Counted from the stretch's first letter, positions 15,118 to 24,002 are shown. The stretch is DNA of 64,000 nt from Desulfobotulus alkaliphilus (GCF_007830435.1 NZ_VLLC01000004.1:107265-171264), one strand, 5' to 3'. Notes: generated by a model from the sequence alone, not told the origin. Program-made: numbers and translations.

Positions 15118-17322
15118 CTAAAACACTTCAACCACAAAATCAAGATGTTCAAGGCCGGGTGCCCCCGGAAAGACCCAGACAGGCCTGCCCTCTCCGGATG
15201 GATATGCACCCTTCAGCCCCTCTCCCTGAATACGGACACGGTAAAGACCCGGTTCAACATCCTCCATACGCCAGAGCCAGGCTCCCCCGTCCCTGTCCTC
15301 TTCATTCAGAGGGTAATACCTCTTTTTTCCTGCCCCTTCCTGCTCAAGGACAACAAAAACATGATCCCGGGATAATCCATAAAGATCCGCAGGGGGCATG
15401 TTCACATGCACAGGATAAAGGGAATCGCCGGAATCGCCCGGAATGGCAATAAAAAAACGCCCTCCTGTTTCAGGAAAATCCCCATGTTCCCTGTCCAGAG
15501 AAACCGCAAAGGTCCGGGTATTCAACCCATGGGCCGCCTCCCGGATCCCAAGCCAGGGAAGGGAAGATACGGGCATACCTGCCCCCCCATTGCCTTTACC
15601 CAGAAAAAAAAGGGCCTGATCCCCGCCCATGCCCATATAAAGGGCCTCAGGTGCTACAGCAAGCGCTACCAGAGATTCCAAGGCCTTTGCCGCATCCACA
15701 AGGCCCCAGCCTGTGCCCGCATCCTTTCCCAAGGGCCCCAGATCCCTGGTCATGCCTCCCTTTTCAAGAATCCCCATGGCCTGTTCCGGTGAAAGGAAAG
15801 GATCCAGACTGCGCATCAGGGCCAGCACACCGCTGACAAAGGGTGCTGCCATGGAGGTTCCGCGGACATCGGCATAGGATGCCTGGGGCCTGACAAGACT
15901 CCATGCCGATGTGGTATGAACGGGACCAAAGGGTGCTGCAAGGGAAATCCAGTCTCCGTAATTGCTGTCGGGATGGCGCATCAGGCCCTGATCCACGCCA
16001 GCCACGGCAAAAACCCCCCTGTGGGCCGCAGGATAATTTTTTCTGTCCCTTCCCTCATTGCCCGCGGCAGCCACCACAAAGACCCCTGCTTCCAGGGCCG
16101 CTTCCACAGCACTCCTTTCTTCCCTTGAATGAAATGTTCCGCCAAGGCTGAGGTTGATCACATCGGCCCTTCTTTGGGGCAGCCGCCCCGAAGCATTTTC
16201 AAGGCCTGCGGCATAGCGTATGGCCTGGGCAATATCCCAGGTACTGGCAGAATCATTTTTTATCACCCTGAGGGGCATCAGCGTAGCTTCACCCGCCACA
16301 CCGGCAATCCCCAGACCATTGTCCATGGTGGCCAGGGCAATGCCCGCCACCTGTGTTCCATGGAAGGGACTTTCATCGGAAGGTGTTCCTGCCTGCTTGT
16401 TCACAAAGTCATGCCCATCGGGACCGATGCGCCCTTTAAGGTCCGGGTGATCTGCCATCACACCTGAATCCAGCACGGCAATGACGGTTCCCGCCCCCCT
16501 TGTCTGCTCCCAGGCATCAGGTGCCGCAATGGCCTCCAGGGGCCAGAAACGACGGGGATCCTCTGCATATGCCGCATCATTGACCGGTATCCGGAAAATC
16601 CTGCGCCTGTAATTGGGTTCCGCCCAGAGAACGTCCCTGCGCAGATGAAGGGCTTCCACCGCTGCGAGGGTCTCCTCCACCGAAGCCTCCATCGGGTCCG
16701 AATGGCCATTCAGGCCCATGGTATTCCGTAGCGGAGATACACGCAGCAGTGCCCTGTCTTTGCTTCTTTCCAGCTCCTGCAAGCCTTCTGCAGCCATGGA
16801 GGAACGGAAAGCAGCCTCCTTTTCCCTGAACCGGACAATGACCTCACCGGGGATGATATCCCCGGAAGAAGGGTAAAGGGAGACGGTATCTACGGCTCTC
16901 CGTTCCCGTACCGGATACACCCTGCCGGAAAGAAAAAGGACCGGACCTTCAGCCAGATGAATTTCCTCCCTGCGGGTCCGGTAATTTCCGGATGAATCTG
17001 AAACCCGCAGTTCAAGAGCGTTGCTGCCCGGAGAAGGTAAGGCCAGCCAGCGGGCTTTTCCTTCACCTGCGGCCTTTCCGTTCACCTCCCAGGCATAATC
17101 AAGAAGTTTTCCCTCTTCTGAAAAGAAATCAGGGGCAAAAACAAAAACCCTTGCCGGTGCCGTTGGTATGCCCGCATCATTTTTAAAGGAATCCGGTATT
17201 TCAAGGGAAAAGCTTATTGCAGGGATATAAGATTTTTTTTCCTTGCCCCCATCGCATGAAAAAGAAAGGCAGGCCGTCAGAAAACAGAAAACAAGAGGAA
17301 TAAAAAGGGCGGGGCGTCGCAT
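15118..17322 (-). CDS. Subtilisin-like (S8) peptidase lipoprotein
   Basis: A 734-residue exported serine protease. The start at 17322 follows a GGGAGG ribosome site and gives a signal peptide with a lipobox-like end (LTACLSFSC), so it is probably membrane-anchored. Residues about 30-140 are an Ig-like region; about 145-220 resemble a fervidolysin-type prodomain (GEVIVRFREKEAA). The S8 catalytic domain spans about 255-545 with Asp in IAVLDSGVMADHPDL, His in FHGTQVAGIAL and Ser in GTSMAAPFVSGVLAL, all intact. The C-terminal 180 residues are beta-rich and not recognised. It lies upstream of the PrcB-like lipoprotein on the same strand, which suggests a dentilisin-like surface protease complex. 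Confidence 0.92.
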   Translation of the reverse strand: MRRPALFIPLVFCFLTACLSFSCDGGKEKKSYIPAISFSLEIPDSFKNDAGIPTAPARVFVFAPDFFSEEGKLLDYAWEVNGKAAGEGKARWLALPSPGSNALELRVSDSSGNYRTRREEIHLAEGPVLFLSGRVYPVRERRAVDTVSLYPSSGDIIPGEVIVRFREKEAAFRSSMAAEGLQELERSKDRALLRVSPLRNTMGLNGHSDPMEASVEETLAAVEALHLRRDVLWAEPNYRRRIFRIPVNDAAYAEDPRRFWPLEAIAAPDAWEQTRGAGTVIAVLDSGVMADHPDLKGRIGPDGHDFVNKQAGTPSDESPFHGTQVAGIALATMDNGLGIAGVAGEATLMPLRVIKNDSASTWDIAQAIRYAAGLENASGRLPQRRADVINLSLGGTFHSREERSAVEAALEAGVFVVAAAGNEGRDRKNYPAAHRGVFAVAGVDQGLMRHPDSNYGDWISLAAPFGPVHTTSAWSLVRPQASYADVRGTSMAAPFVSGVLALMRSLDPFLSPEQAMGILEKGGMTRDLGPLGKDAGTGWGLVDAAKALESLVALAVAPEALYMGMGGDQALFFLGKGNGGAGMPVSSLPWLGIREAAHGLNTRTFAVSLDREHGDFPETGGRFFIAIPGDSGDSLYPVHVNMPPADLYGLSRDHVFVVLEQEGAGKKRYYPLNEEDRDGGAWLWRMEDVEPGLYRVRIQGEGLKGAYPSGEGRPVWVFPGAPGLEHLDFVVEVF

Positions 17323-17402
17323 ACAAAACCTCCCGGAAACGGGCGGGGTAAAATGCGGGAGCAGAATGCAGGGAGCAGGCACCAGCCCGCCCCCTCCTGC
17401 CA

Positions 17403-18137
17403 TCATACCAAATCTTCAGGTATATCTGCGTTGGTGTGCACCTTCTGCACATCATCGTTGTCTTCCAGCATCTCCATGAGCTTGACCATCTGCTGCGCAT
17501 CCTTGCCCTCAAGGCGGGTCATGGTCTGGGGAATCATGCTCACCTCTGCCATGGTAAAGGCAAAGCCAGCCGTTTCCAGGGCATCCCGCACACCATCAAA
17601 GTCTTGGGGATCGGTGATGATTTCAAAGCACTCTTCTTCCTCACGCACATCCTCGGCACCGGCTTCAAGGGCTGCTTCCATAAGCGCCTCCTCATCCGCA
17701 CCTGCCTTTTCCACCACCATGAGACCCTTTTTATCAAACATCCAGGCCACACAGCCATTGGCACCAAGGTTGCCGCCGCATTTGCTGAAGGCATGGCGCA
17801 CCTCACCCACGGTGCGGTTTTTATTGTCCGTCATGACCTCCACAATGACTGCGGCACCACTGGGCCCATAGCCCTCATAGATGATTTCCTCATAATTGGC
17901 CCCATCCAGATCTCCGCAGCCCTTCTTGATGGCCCTTTCCATATTGTCCTTGGGCATGTTTTCCGCACGGGCTGCGATCATTGCGGTGCGAAGCCTGGGA
18001 TTGCTGGAAGGATCCCCGCCACCCATGCGCGCAGCCACCATGATCTCCTTGGCCAGCTTGGTGAAAATCTTACCCCTGCGTATATCTTCCTTGCCCTTTT
18101 TATGACGAATGTTCGCCCACTTGCTGTGCCCTGCCAT
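17403..18137 (-). CDS. YebC/PmpR family protein (TACO1-like)
   Basis: A 244-residue member of the YebC/PmpR (DUF28) family. The signature [14 protein letters not shown] is at the N-terminus, followed by three-domain features ([21 protein letters not shown] and [12 protein letters not shown]) and an acidic C-terminus. The family was described as transcriptional regulators; more recent work links members to relief of ribosome stalling, as for mitochondrial TACO1. Often yebC lies by ruvC; here it follows rlmE (41 bp gap, same strand) and precedes the S8 protease. Length is exactly the family norm. Confidence 0.95.
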   Translation of the reverse strand: MAGHSKWANIRHKKGKEDIRRGKIFTKLAKEIMVAARMGGGDPSSNPRLRTAMIAARAENMPKDNMERAIKKGCGDLDGANYEEIIYEGYGPSGAAVIVEVMTDNKNRTVGEVRHAFSKCGGNLGANGCVAWMFDKKGLMVVEKAGADEEALMEAALEAGAEDVREEEECFEIITDPQDFDGVRDALETAGFAFTMAEVSMIPQTMTRLEGKDAQQMVKLMEMLEDNDDVQKVHTNADIPEDLV

Positions 18138-18178
18138 CCATTTCCTCCACCTGGGCTGCCCTTGCCAGCCACTTTATT

Positions 18179-18838
18179 TCAATTCACGTCCGATCCGTCT
18201 ACATCCGGCTTTCCGAAAAAACCCATACCCAGCACATAAATTTCCCGGCTCTGTTTCCGGCAGCTTTTGGGCTTGAAGATACGCTGTTTTTCAAAAAGCC
18301 TCTTAACCTCAGCCAGAAAGGAATCAAACCCCCGGCCCTGAAAAATCTTACAGACAAAATAACCGCCCGGTTTCAGAACATCTGCTGCCAGAAACAGGGC
18401 TGCCTCACAAAGGGCCGCCGACCGCAGGGCATCCACATCGCCCATGCCTGTCGTTGCCGGTGCCATATCACTGAGGACACCGTCCACCCCCGGTGTCAGC
18501 CACTCCCGGACCTCAGCGGAAAGATCATAAATATCCCCCACCACGGCCCGGGCATGGGGGGGAAAAGCCAGATCCACAGGTTTCAGGTCCACACCCAGAA
18601 CGCCGCCCGAAGGCCCTGCCATCTCCGTGGCATACTGCAGCCACGAACCCGGCGCACATCCCAGGTCCAGAATTCTGTGACCCTCTTGCATGGGACCATA
18701 TTTATCCTGAATTTCCTTGAGCTTATACACAGACCTTGCCACATAGTTTTCCTTGCGGGCCAGCCTCGTATAATGATCCTCCCAGGGGTTTGCCAGATTT
18801 TTAGCAGGCATTCTGCCCTTTGCTTTTTTTGCTGCCAT
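18179..18838 (-). CDS. rlmE: 23S rRNA (uridine-2552 2'-O)-methyltransferase
   Basis: A 219-residue RlmE/FtsJ/RrmJ enzyme that methylates U2552 in the A-loop of 23S rRNA. The SAM site is ILDLGCAPGSWLQYA; the catalytic K-D-K-E set is visible as lysine in SVYKLKEI, aspartate in LSDMAPATTG, lysine in CKIFQG and glutamate in SREIYVLG. The N-terminal basic segment (MAAKKAKGR) is typical of RNA-binding. It is the first gene of a probable rlmE-yebC unit on the minus strand. The region upstream holds a copy of the structured repeat family. Confidence 0.95.
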   Translation of the reverse strand: MAAKKAKGRMPAKNLANPWEDHYTRLARKENYVARSVYKLKEIQDKYGPMQEGHRILDLGCAPGSWLQYATEMAGPSGGVLGVDLKPVDLAFPPHARAVVGDIYDLSAEVREWLTPGVDGVLSDMAPATTGMGDVDALRSAALCEAALFLAADVLKPGGYFVCKIFQGRGFDSFLAEVKRLFEKQRIFKPKSCRKQSREIYVLGMGFFGKPDVDGSDVN

Positions 18839-18946
18839 GGGACTCCATTTCAGACAACCTTTTAAGCCAAAACCTTCAATGAATACATTTTTTTTACTTT
18901 TCCCGTCAATACAACCTTACAAAAAAACAAAGAGAAACCTTTAATG

Positions 18947-19283
18947 ATTCAGCATATTTTCCTGAAAAATTGTTCATCAATTTCAGAACCATGGTTCCAG
19001 CAAAAAACAATCGGGCTGTTTGTGAGTGACATTGCAATCGTTTCGGATCAGAGCTTTGCAGACCTGGGCAAAAGAAGCGGCAAACTGTCTGAGCCGCCAC
19101 AAAGGCAGCGTACCAAGGCCTGCCATGGTAATAAAAAGCTTATCCTGCCTGTGGCGGGGAGTTTTTGCCGCTTCCGCACAGGGCAAGAAGCTTCCGAATA
19201 AGATTGCGTCACGAACAAATGGCCCGGTTGTCTATGCACCTGATTGAAGGTGTTCAATTTGTCAAAGGAAAATTGTGCTGAAC
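18947..19283 (-). repeat. Structured interspersed repeat, copy A (MITE-like)
   Basis: About 337 bp without a credible gene. Both ends are long imperfect inverted repeats of about 90 bp: the outer part is TTCAGCACAATTTTCC-like and the inner part is GGGCCATTTG..CGTGACGCAATC against CGGGCTGTTTG..GTGACATTGCAATC. The centre holds further dyads (GCTTCTTGCCCTGTGCGG with CCGCCACAGGCAGGATAAGC). Copy B (20734-21192) and copy C (63891 onward) are clear relatives. A lies just downstream of radA and in the opposite orientation to B. No transposase is encoded; it is either a non-autonomous element or a structured RNA. No clear target duplication was found. Confidence 0.75.
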
Positions 19284-19301
19284 AGCTACGGAAACTTTTT
19301 T

Positions 19302-20654
19302 TCAAAACAGCCTTTCCATGGCCTCTTCCACCGTTTTCACCCCTTCCAGAACCATGCCCTCGGGTGCCTGCAAACGCCGGGCGGAGGAAACCGGAACCAG
19401 ACAGCGGGAAAAACCCATTTTCAAAGCTTCCCCCATGCGGGTCTCCAGATGGCTCACGGCCCTCACCTCACCGGTCAGCCCCACCTCCCCCAGCACCACG
19501 GTTTTCCCATCCACGGCTCTGTCCAGAAAACTGGATGCCAGTGCCGCCACCACCCCCATATCCACAGCAGGCTCATCCACCTTGACCCCTCCGGCCACAT
19601 TCATGAAAATATCATGACCTGCAAGGTTCAGCCCCACCTTTTTCTCCAGCACTGCGGCCAGCAGGGCCACCCGGTTGCTGTCAAGGCCTGCTATGGTCCG
19701 GCGGGGGGAACCGCCCCCCGTACCCGTCACCAGAGCCTGCAGCTCCACCAGAATGGGCCTTGAACCTTCCATGCTGGTGGTAACCACGGAGCCGGCAGCT
19801 GCTTCCGGCCTTTCCGCAAGAAAAACCGCAGAAGGATTGCCCACTTCCCGCAGGCCCACATCCTGCATTTCAAAAACCCCGATTTCATTGGTGGATCCGA
19901 AACGGTTTTTTACTGCCCTGAGGATGCGGAACACATGATTGCGGTCTCCTTCAAAATACAGCACCGTATCCACCATATGCTCCAGCAGCCGGGGACCGGC
20001 AATGGCACCGTCTTTGGTAACATGCCCCACCAGCAGGGTGGGGATACCGCTTTTTTTGGCAAAAAGCATCAGCCTGAGGGTGGCTTCCCTGACCTGGGAA
20101 ACACTGCCCGGTGCCGAAGACAGTTCCGGGCTGAACATGGTCTGGATGGAATCAATGACCAGCACATCGGGTTTTCCTGCTTCCGCCAGATGCAGTACCC
20201 TTTCCACATCTGTTTCCGCAGCCACAAGGATACCCGGCTTCACGGCCCCCAGACGCTGGGAGCGCAGACGGATCTGCCGGATGGACTCCTCACCGGAAAC
20301 ATAAAGCACCTCCCTTTCCTTTTCCGCAAGCCCCGCAAGGGTCTGCAGCATGAGGGTGGACTTTCCTATACCCGGATCGCCGCCAATAAGCACAAGGCTT
20401 CCGGAAACAAGCCCGCCTCCCAGCACCCGGTCCAGCTCGGCAATACCGGTTTCCGTCCTTTTTTCCGCATCCAGCGGAATACTGTCCATGGGATAGACCT
20501 TAGGCTCACTGCCTTTGCGCACCGCTGCCGGAGCTTCCCGCTCTTCCATAAAACTGTCCCAGACATCGCATTCGGGGCAGCGTCCCATCCACCTCGGTGC
20601 CCTGTGTCCGCAGGACTGGCAGACAAAAATACTCTTCTGTTGCTTCTTCACCAT
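19302..20654 (-). CDS. radA: DNA repair protein RadA
   Basis: A 450-residue RadA (Sms), a RecA-like hexameric helicase that drives branch migration in recombinational repair. The zinc finger has C12, C15, C26 and C29. The Walker A motif is GGDPGIGKST at about residues 91-100, and Walker B is VLVIDSIQT. The RadA-specific KNRFGSTNEIGVFEM motif follows, and the C-terminal third is a Lon-protease-like domain without protease function (KVDEPAVDMGVVAAL). Length is the family norm. The gene is bracketed by two inverted copies of the structured repeat, with only about 18 bp between its stop and copy A and 80 bp between its start and copy B. Confidence 0.97.
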   Translation of the reverse strand: MVKKQQKSIFVCQSCGHRAPRWMGRCPECDVWDSFMEEREAPAAVRKGSEPKVYPMDSIPLDAEKRTETGIAELDRVLGGGLVSGSLVLIGGDPGIGKSTLMLQTLAGLAEKEREVLYVSGEESIRQIRLRSQRLGAVKPGILVAAETDVERVLHLAEAGKPDVLVIDSIQTMFSPELSSAPGSVSQVREATLRLMLFAKKSGIPTLLVGHVTKDGAIAGPRLLEHMVDTVLYFEGDRNHVFRILRAVKNRFGSTNEIGVFEMQDVGLREVGNPSAVFLAERPEAAAGSVVTTSMEGSRPILVELQALVTGTGGGSPRRTIAGLDSNRVALLAAVLEKKVGLNLAGHDIFMNVAGGVKVDEPAVDMGVVAALASSFLDRAVDGKTVVLGEVGLTGEVRAVSHLETRMGEALKMGFSRCLVPVSSARRLQAPEGMVLEGVKTVEEAMERLF

Positions 20655-20814
20655 TTGACCCCCGGAGCCAATCAGGATAGTGTTCTCTGCGGATTCGGCC
20701 TGATCCGGTCCGCCTGAAACTGTAAATGTATGTGCTCAGCACAATTTTTTAAGTGCCATATCTGTCAAACAGAAACACAGGCTACAGATACCCAGACATT
20801 TACCCGTGACGCAA

Positions 20815-20884
20815 TCCGGCACTCAAGCTAAAAAACTCAAGCCCTTTACGGGAGCAAAAATGCCTATGGATCTTGAGTGCCGGA
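20815..20884 (+). repeat. Nested 70-bp hairpin element 1 (CCGGCACTCAAG ends)
   Basis: Perfect 13-bp terminal inverted repeats TCCGGCACTCAAG and CTTGAGTGCCGGA enclose 44 bp. It replaces about 5 bases found in copies A and C (TTATT region after GTGACGCAATC). A fragment of this composite recurs at 48048-48097. Confidence 0.75.
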
Positions 20885-21020
20885 TTCGGGAGCTTCTTGT
20901 CCTGTGCGGAAGCGGAAAAAACTCACCGCCACAGGCAGGACAAGCTTTTTTATTACCATAGCCGACTCAAGCGCGCTGCCTTTGTGGCGGCTCAGACAGT
21001 TTGCCGCTTCTTATTAGCAC

Positions 21021-21091
21021 TCCGGCACTCAAGCCTGAAAAAGCTATATTATTTGCATCATAGGCTTTGGGTTTATGGCTTGAGTGCCGGA
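21021..21091 (+). repeat. Nested 71-bp hairpin element 2 (CCGGCACTCAAG ends)
   Basis: It has the same 13-bp terminal inverted repeats as element 1 (extended by GC/GC) but an unrelated, AT-richer interior. It sits in place of about 22 bp of copy A. Two copies with the same ends and different interiors in one repeat argue for a mobile or variable hairpin module. Confidence 0.75.
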
Positions 21092-21221
21092 ATCCGAAAC
21101 GATTGCAACGTCACTGGCAAATAGCCCGGGTGCCTTGCAATGGAGCTGAATCCATGAAATTACAACGTTAAAGTTTCGTAATAAAATGTGCTTAAAAATA
21201 TCTGGAAATAAGGATAAGCCC

Positions 21222-22073
21222 ATGCTTGACTACCATGTCCATACCCCCCTGTGCAAGCACGCCACGGGCAGGCCTGCTGCCATGGTTCAGGCCGCCTTTG
21301 ATGCAGGACTCAAGGAAATCGCCTTTCTCGATCACCTGACCCTGCCCCCCCTGCCCACGGATCACAGCATGGCTGCCAAAGATGTCCCCTTTTACCTGAA
21401 CTGCATCCGGGAACTGGCTGTGGCATGGGAGGGAAAAATCCGGGTACTGGCCGGGCTTGAAATTGATTTTCACCCGGAAAGCCTTGAAGCAATCCGCCAC
21501 ATCATCCAAAGCTATGATCTGGATATGGTGGCCGGTTCCGTGCATTTTGTTCAGGGCCACAACATTGCCAGCCGGAGCCGGAGAAACACATGGTCCCATC
21601 TGCCCCCCCTGCCCCTCTTCCATGCCTATATAGACGCCATGGAAACCCTGGTGGCGGCAGACTTCTGCGACATTCTCTGTCATCTGGATCTCATGGATAA
21701 ATTCGCTCCGGACCTGAGCCCTGAGGAAAGAAAACAAACAGACAGGCGGATGGAAAAACTGCTGGATGCCGTATCCCAAAAAAAACTTGTGGTGGAAATC
21801 AACGGATCTGGTCTGGATCAGCCCATGGGAAGGCCCTATCCTTCGGATTTTCTTCTGAAGGCCTGTAAAAAAAGAAATATCCCCGTCACCCTGGCCTCGG
21901 ATGCCCACAGGCCGGAATCCGTGGGAAAATATACGGAAACACTTTTAGGCCATATCCGTGCTGCGGGATACGACAGCATCGCAGGATTTGACAGGCGCAG
22001 ACAAAGGATACTGCCCCTTGCATCCCTTCTGCAGAAAGCGGATTACCCCCCAAAGGAGACACCATGCGCATAG
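21222..22073 (+). CDS. PHP-domain phosphoesterase, histidinol-phosphatase (HisJ) family
   Basis: A 283-residue PHP-fold metal-dependent phosphoesterase. Metal-binding motifs are YHVHTPLCKHA at the N-terminus, FLDHLTLPP, GLEIDFHPE, GSVHFVQG and a final ASDAHRPESVG. This pattern fits the HisK/HisJ type histidinol-phosphate phosphatase, the penultimate step in histidine synthesis, although PHP proteins act on several phosphate esters and no his gene is adjacent. The ATG at 21222 has an AAGGA ribosome site; an upstream ATG at 21186 lies in the edge of repeat copy B and is not favoured. The 3' end overlaps the start of the next gene by 10 bp. Confidence 0.85.
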   Translation: MLDYHVHTPLCKHATGRPAAMVQAAFDAGLKEIAFLDHLTLPPLPTDHSMAAKDVPFYLNCIRELAVAWEGKIRVLAGLEIDFHPESLEAIRHIIQSYDLDMVAGSVHFVQGHNIASRSRRNTWSHLPPLPLFHAYIDAMETLVAADFCDILCHLDLMDKFAPDLSPEERKQTDRRMEKLLDAVSQKKLVVEINGSGLDQPMGRPYPSDFLLKACKKRNIPVTLASDAHRPESVGKYTETLLGHIRAAGYDSIAGFDRRRQRILPLASLLQKADYPPKETPCA

Positions 22074-22942
22074 GACACATTCTTTTTCTTGTGATGGCCC
22101 TGACCCTGCCCGTCCAGGGGCTTTACGCAGAAAAAACGCCTCCCCTTCCTGCTCCGCAGGATACTGAATTTATCCCGGTTCTGGACAGCCTCCTCAAAGA
22201 AGGCCTGGATGCTGCCCGGCTTGAGCGGCTCTTCTCCCATCCGGACATGCGCTTTAACCCCAATATACCTGCCCTTTTTTTCACGGTTCAGGACAGCCAG
22301 CTGGATTATGGGCAGTTTTCGCGGCCGGAACCGGTACAGCGGGCAAAAAAATATATGATAGAACATGAAACAACCCTTAAAAGGGCAGAAAAGGAATCCG
22401 GCGTTCCTCCGGAAATTCTCACAGCCCTGCTGCTGGTGGAAACCAGACTCGGCACCTTCATGGGAAGAAATGCGGCCATCGCAAACCTTGCCAGCATCGC
22501 AGCCATGGCCGATCCGGATGTGCAGGAAAAAATCCGTAAGCATGTGGGGGACAAAAGCCGTTACCCGGACAAAGAAGCCTTCAGGAGAAGGGCAGAGAAC
22601 CGGGCGGCATGGGCCCGGAAGGAGCTGGCTCCCCTGCTGCGCTACGCAGAGGCCAAGGGCGTGCATCCCGCTGAGATCAAAGGCTCCTATGCGGGAGCCG
22701 TAGGCATATGCCAGTTTATGCCCTCCAATATCGAAGCCTACGCCGCCGACGGAGACGGGGACGGAATCATCCGGCTGAGTACCCATGAAGACGCCATATT
22801 CAGTGCCGCCCGCTATCTGAAGGAGCATGGGTGGAAACGGGGAATGAACATTCAGGAACAGGAAAGAATACTCCTCACCTATAACCGCAGCAGACCCTAT
22901 GCCCGGGCCATTCTGGATGTGGCTGACAAACTCCGGGAATAA
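22064..22942 (+). CDS. Lytic murein transglycosylase B family
   Basis: A 292-residue exported lytic transglycosylase of the MltB/SltB type, which cleaves the MurNAc-GlcNAc bond of peptidoglycan to form 1,6-anhydro ends. A signal peptide occupies residues 1-22 (ending GLYAE) and no lipobox is seen, so it is probably soluble in the periplasm. The catalytic glutamate lies in LLLVETRLGTF, followed by the family motif GSYAGAVGICQFMPSN and the helical YAADGDGDG and AARYLKEHGW segments. It overlaps the preceding PHP gene by 10 bp, so the two are translationally coupled. Confidence 0.92.
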   Translation: MRIGHILFLVMALTLPVQGLYAEKTPPLPAPQDTEFIPVLDSLLKEGLDAARLERLFSHPDMRFNPNIPALFFTVQDSQLDYGQFSRPEPVQRAKKYMIEHETTLKRAEKESGVPPEILTALLLVETRLGTFMGRNAAIANLASIAAMADPDVQEKIRKHVGDKSRYPDKEAFRRRAENRAAWARKELAPLLRYAEAKGVHPAEIKGSYAGAVGICQFMPSNIEAYAADGDGDGIIRLSTHEDAIFSAARYLKEHGWKRGMNIQEQERILLTYNRSRPYARAILDVADKLRE

Positions 22943-22949
22943 AGAAAGG

Positions 22950-23171
22950 ATGAAAAAATTGGAAACCGTTCTTGTCTGGGCAGGCCTTGGCTTTCTCTTT
23001 CTCCTGCTCACCAATCTGGCTTTTTTTGATGTTCTCCGCAGGGATTTCGGCTCAAGGGGGAAAAAAATATTCTGGGGATTTGTGGCCCTCATTCCCTTTA
23101 TCGGCTGTCTTATCTACGCCATCATTGGTATACATCTGGGCAGACGCATCCCCAGAGAACCCGAGGCATGA
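22950..23171 (+). CDS. Small membrane protein, PLDc_N-like
   Basis: A 73-residue protein with two membrane helices (about 6-26 and 40-62) separated by a basic loop (RRDFGSRGKKIFW). The second helix, ALIPFIGCLIYAIIG followed by GRR, matches the phospholipase D/transposase N-terminal-like domain (PLDc_N) that is found alone in many small membrane proteins. Function is unknown. The start at 22950 is 7 bp after the stop of the transglycosylase and follows AAAGAAAGG, so it belongs to the same transcription unit. Confidence 0.72.
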   Translation: MKKLETVLVWAGLGFLFLLLTNLAFFDVLRRDFGSRGKKIFWGFVALIPFIGCLIYAIIGIHLGRRIPREPEA

Positions 23172-23184
23172 GAAGGGAAAAAAC

Positions 23185-23931
23185 ATGAACCGCGTACCGG
23201 TTATTCTTACGGCCTTCGGCACCCGTGAAAACACCCGCAGGGTGCGGGACTTCCTGGAAGCGCATTTCAGAAAAAACTTCCCTGACTGCGATTTCCACTG
23301 GGCCTTTGCCGCCAGAAGTGTGCAGAAAAATAAAAATCCGGACACCCCACCTTCGCCGGAAGAGATACTGCAGCGCCTTGCGGATCAGGGGCAGCAGAAG
23401 GCCGTTCTGCAATCTTTGCATGTGGTATGCGCCGCAGAGTTTCACAAACTGATTCCCCTGTGCAGAAAGGCTCCCCTTGACACCCGCCTGAGCCTGCCCC
23501 TGCTTGCATCCATGGAAGACTGCAGGGCTGCGGCCCTTGCCATGGACGGGCCTGCAGGGCTTGATCATGACACCGCCGCCGTTCTGGCCCTGCACGGCTC
23601 TTCTCACCCCGGCGGTGCGCTCTTCCATCTCATGGGTAAAACGTTCAGGGAAGTATGGGGCAATCAGGCCTTTTACGGCATGATTGAAGGGGAACCCGGA
23701 GCCATGGGAACAGCGGCGGCCATAAAAAAGGCCGGTTTTTCCAAAGCCGTGGTATTTCCCTTTACTCTGGTTACGGGAAGACATTTCAGTGAAGATCTTG
23801 CAGGAAAAACCAATTCCTGGCGCAGTACTTTCAGGGAAGCCGGCATCCCAGCGGAGTTCCACCCCGAGGGTATCGGCATGAACCCCGCCATTGGGGATAT
23901 TTTCTGTGCCCACCTGCGCAATGCCCTGTAA
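23185..23931 (+). CDS. cbiK: Sirohydrochlorin cobaltochelatase CbiK
   Basis: A 248-residue class II chelatase of the CbiK type, which inserts Co2+ (or Fe2+) into sirohydrochlorin for anaerobic cobalamin or siroheme synthesis. The N-terminal VILTAFGTREN, the metal-binding histidine in LALHGSSHPGG and the second in VTGRHFSEDLAG match the family; QSLHVVCAAEF is also characteristic. No signal peptide is visible, unlike the periplasmic CbiK-P form known in Desulfovibrio. The ATG at 23185 follows AGAAGGGAA. Other cobalamin genes are not in the window. It is the last gene of the run that starts at 21222. Confidence 0.92.
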   Translation: MNRVPVILTAFGTRENTRRVRDFLEAHFRKNFPDCDFHWAFAARSVQKNKNPDTPPSPEEILQRLADQGQQKAVLQSLHVVCAAEFHKLIPLCRKAPLDTRLSLPLLASMEDCRAAALAMDGPAGLDHDTAAVLALHGSSHPGGALFHLMGKTFREVWGNQAFYGMIEGEPGAMGTAAAIKKAGFSKAVVFPFTLVTGRHFSEDLAGKTNSWRSTFREAGIPAEFHPEGIGMNPAIGDIFCAHLRNAL

Positions 23932-24002
23932 AATTTCGTACACACCCAACTCAGATATATTCAATTCTGATTACCACCCTTACGCTGCCACAGTCTGTCG
24001 GC

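Larger units (their letters stand above)
20734..21192 (+). repeat. Structured interspersed repeat, copy B, carrying two nested hairpin elements
   Basis: Related to copy A but in plus orientation and about 120 bp longer. It shares TCAGCACAATTTTT at its left end, GTGACGCAATC, the central CTTGTCCTGTGCGGAAGCGG and CTTTGTGGCGGCTCAGACAG blocks, and GATTGCAACGTCAC at the right. The extra length is two 70-bp segments with TCCGGCACTCAAG ... CTTGAGTGCCGGA ends. The right end is less conserved, so its boundary is approximate. It occupies nearly the whole gap between radA and the PHP-family gene. Confidence 0.72.

Noticed and set aside
18983..19186. Short open frames within repeat copy A
   Set aside because: They lie wholly in the structured repeat, differ between copies, and have no ribosome site.
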